Positions 3,985 to 5,221 of a stretch of DNA of 5,221 nucleotides are shown here, piece by piece (positions within the stretch are counted from its first letter, which is position 1; each line of letters starts with the position of its first letter). Below the pieces are notes generated by a model. It searched no databases, was not told the DNA's origin, and saw only the letters and a program-made list of their open reading frames with translations. Made by a program: the position numbers and the translations under genes. Origin of the DNA: Thermosulfurimonas sp. (GTDB lineage: Bacteria > Desulfobacterota > Thermodesulfobacteria > Thermodesulfobacteriales > Thermodesulfobacteriaceae); the NCBI GenBank assembly GCA_015487645.1, contig WFPH01000155.1, forward strand, positions 1 to 5,221, given 5' to 3'.

Positions 3985-5221
3985 ATGAGGAAGGTCATCC
4001 TTTGGTTGGTTTTGATTTTGTGGCCGGTGTTGGTTGGGGCTGAGCCCCTGAGTCTTGAGAAGGCCTATGAGATGGCCCTTTCGCGGAATCCCCTTCTCAA
4101 GGCCGCTCGTTCGGAGGTGGAGGCGGCCAGAAGCGGCGTAGCCGAGGCCCGGGGGGCCTTTCTGCCGCGGATAGATCTTCGCCTGGTCTACGCCCGCACG
4201 GACAGTCCGGTCCAGGTTTTCAGCTACAAGCTGGCCCAGGAGAACTTCAAGGCCGAGGACTTCCTCCTAGACCACCTGAACCATCCCGTGGACTACACCA
4301 ACTGGCAGACGCAGTTCGTGGTGACGCAGCCCATCTTCAACCAGGGGCGTGAGATCATAGGCTACCGTCGAGCCAAGATCGCCCTCTCTCAAGCGGAAAA
4401 CTATCTTGAGGCTGTAAAACAGCGGGTGCTTTTTGAGACCGAGAGGGCCTATCTCGCTCTACTTCTGGCCCGGGAGAGGGTCCAGGTGATGGAGGAGGCC
4501 GTGCGTACGGCCCGGGAGAATCTGCGCGTGGTGGAGAGTCGCTATCGGTCCGGCCGGGCCCTCAAGTCGGATCTCCTTGAGGCCCGGGTTTTCCTTTCCC
4601 GGCAGGAAAAGGATCTGGCGGCGGCCCGACATCAGGCCGAGGTGGCGGCTTCGGCTCTGAACCTGGTTCTGGGGGTGCCGCTTGAGACCCGCTGGGAACC
4701 GGTCCCCCAGGCTGGTCTTCCGGGGCCCCCCGGGTCCTTTGAACTCTGGCGCTGTGCGGCCTTTAGCCGACGCCCGGATCTTAAGGTGGAGAGCCATCGA
4801 GTTAATCTGGCTGAACTTGCGGTGAAGGAGGCCCGTTTTCGGTTTCTACCTTCCCTGAACCTTAAAGCTATTTACGAGAAGAACGCTGAGGACCCCCTGA
4901 GCGGCGGAGCCGACGGAGACGCTTACACCCTCATGGCTGAACTCAATTTCAATCTTTTCAAGGGTTTGCAGGATAGGGCCCATCTGGCCCGATCCCGGGC
5001 CGAACTTCTCGCGGCTCGGGAGCGCTTTCGACAATATAAGCGGGAAGTAGAGCACCAGGTGCGCGAAGCCTATAGTCGCTATCTTACGGCCCGGAAGGAG
5101 TACGAGGTTACGGAACGGGCGGTGGCCCAGGCCGAGGAGGGTTTAAGGATTCTCCGCCAGCGTTATCAGGCCGGGTTGGCCCTGCTGGTGGAGCTCCAGG
5201 ATGCGGAGACCGCCCTCAAGC
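3985..5221 (+). CDS. TolC-family outer membrane efflux protein, 3' end outside window (412 codons seen)
   Basis: TolC-family trimers form an outer-membrane beta-barrel and periplasmic helical tunnel that link an inner-membrane pump and its adaptor to the outside, for drug or metal efflux or type I secretion. I translated from ATG 3985 and the frame is open to the right edge. Residues 1-19 are a signal peptide (MRK, a hydrophobic core, then VGA before Glu20). The mature protein starts LSLEKAYEMALSRNPLLKAA, the typical OEP opening. The two internal OEP repeats are clear: RYRSGRALKSDLLEA (186-200) and RYQAGLALLVELQDA (393-407), each after long heptad-rich helices. FVVTQPIFNQG and LMAELNFNLFKG are the barrel-strand-like turns. 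Members are about 420-480 aa, so only the last few tens of residues are missing. The pump and adaptor genes would be expected beyond the right edge, so the substrate cannot be told from here. Confidence 0.92.
   Translation, partial: MRKVILWLVLILWPVLVGAEPLSLEKAYEMALSRNPLLKAARSEVEAARSGVAEARGAFLPRIDLRLVYARTDSPVQVFSYKLAQENFKAEDFLLDHLNHPVDYTNWQTQFVVTQPIFNQGREIIGYRRAKIALSQAENYLEAVKQRVLFETERAYLALLLARERVQVMEEAVRTARENLRVVESRYRSGRALKSDLLEARVFLSRQEKDLAAARHQAEVAASALNLVLGVPLETRWEPVPQAGLPGPPGSFELWRCAAFSRRPDLKVESHRVNLAELAVKEARFRFLPSLNLKAIYEKNAEDPLSGGADGDAYTLMAELNFNLFKGLQDRAHLARSRAELLAARERFRQYKREVEHQVREAYSRYLTARKEYEVTERAVAQAEEGLRILRQRYQAGLALLVELQDAETALK

Noticed and set aside
4459..5055. Minus-strand open frames inside the TolC-family gene
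   Set aside because: Both are antisense to well-supported TolC repeats and have no features of their own.
1..5221. tRNA, rRNA, CRISPR array, insertion sequence or prophage signals
   Set aside because: Reading both strands showed no regularly spaced repeats, no transposase-like sequence and no recognisable tRNA arms; the window is ordinary chromosomal gene content.

Overview
The window comes from a diderm (Gram-negative type) bacterium. It carries an inner-membrane lipoprotein-modifying enzyme (Lgt) and a TolC-type outer-membrane channel. The genes are tightly packed, moderately GC-rich, and rich in Glu/Lys/Arg codons. The proteins are compact and charged, and the RpoD type and KptA-like protein resemble those I associate with thermophilic Desulfobacterota/Thermodesulfobacteria. 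That placement is an inference from style and memory; the window has no rRNA or other marker that would prove it.

Layout, left to right. (1) Positions 1-525, minus strand: the first 175 codons of lgt, whose 3' part lies beyond the left edge. Its promoter sits so close to the ATG that the mRNA is probably leaderless. (2) Positions 662-1276, plus strand: a 204-residue HTH protein, probably a regulator, divergent from lgt; the gap between them holds a 15-bp palindrome. (3) Positions 1266-1763, minus strand: a small membrane-anchored protein of unknown function. Its end overlaps the regulator gene tail-to-tail by 11 bp. (4) Positions 1765-3096, minus strand: rpoD, a primary-type sigma-70 factor of 443 aa. 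Its stop codon is one base from the TTG start of gene 3, so these two form a coupled operon. (5) Positions 3206-3916, plus strand: a divergent relative of the RNA 2'-phosphotransferase KptA/Tpt1 with a lysine-rich tail. Its promoter appears to share -35 bases with the oppositely directed rpoD promoter. (6) Positions 3985-5221, plus strand: a TolC-family outer-membrane efflux protein cut by the right edge after 412 complete codons.

These genes do not form one pathway; most have their own promoter. I can propose sigma-70-like promoters for lgt, the HTH gene, rpoD, the KptA-like gene and tolC, mostly with 16-17 bp spacers and short or absent leaders. No tRNA, rRNA, CRISPR array, insertion sequence or convincing U-tract terminator was seen, and no gene-free stretch exceeds 300 bases.

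The item most worth pursuing is the KptA-like protein. It keeps the overall order of Tpt1 blocks but has lost the LRH, QGHS and LYHGT signatures of the characterised enzyme. Also notable are the HTH protein, possibly of a KaiC-associated family, and the unknown protein translationally linked to RpoD.
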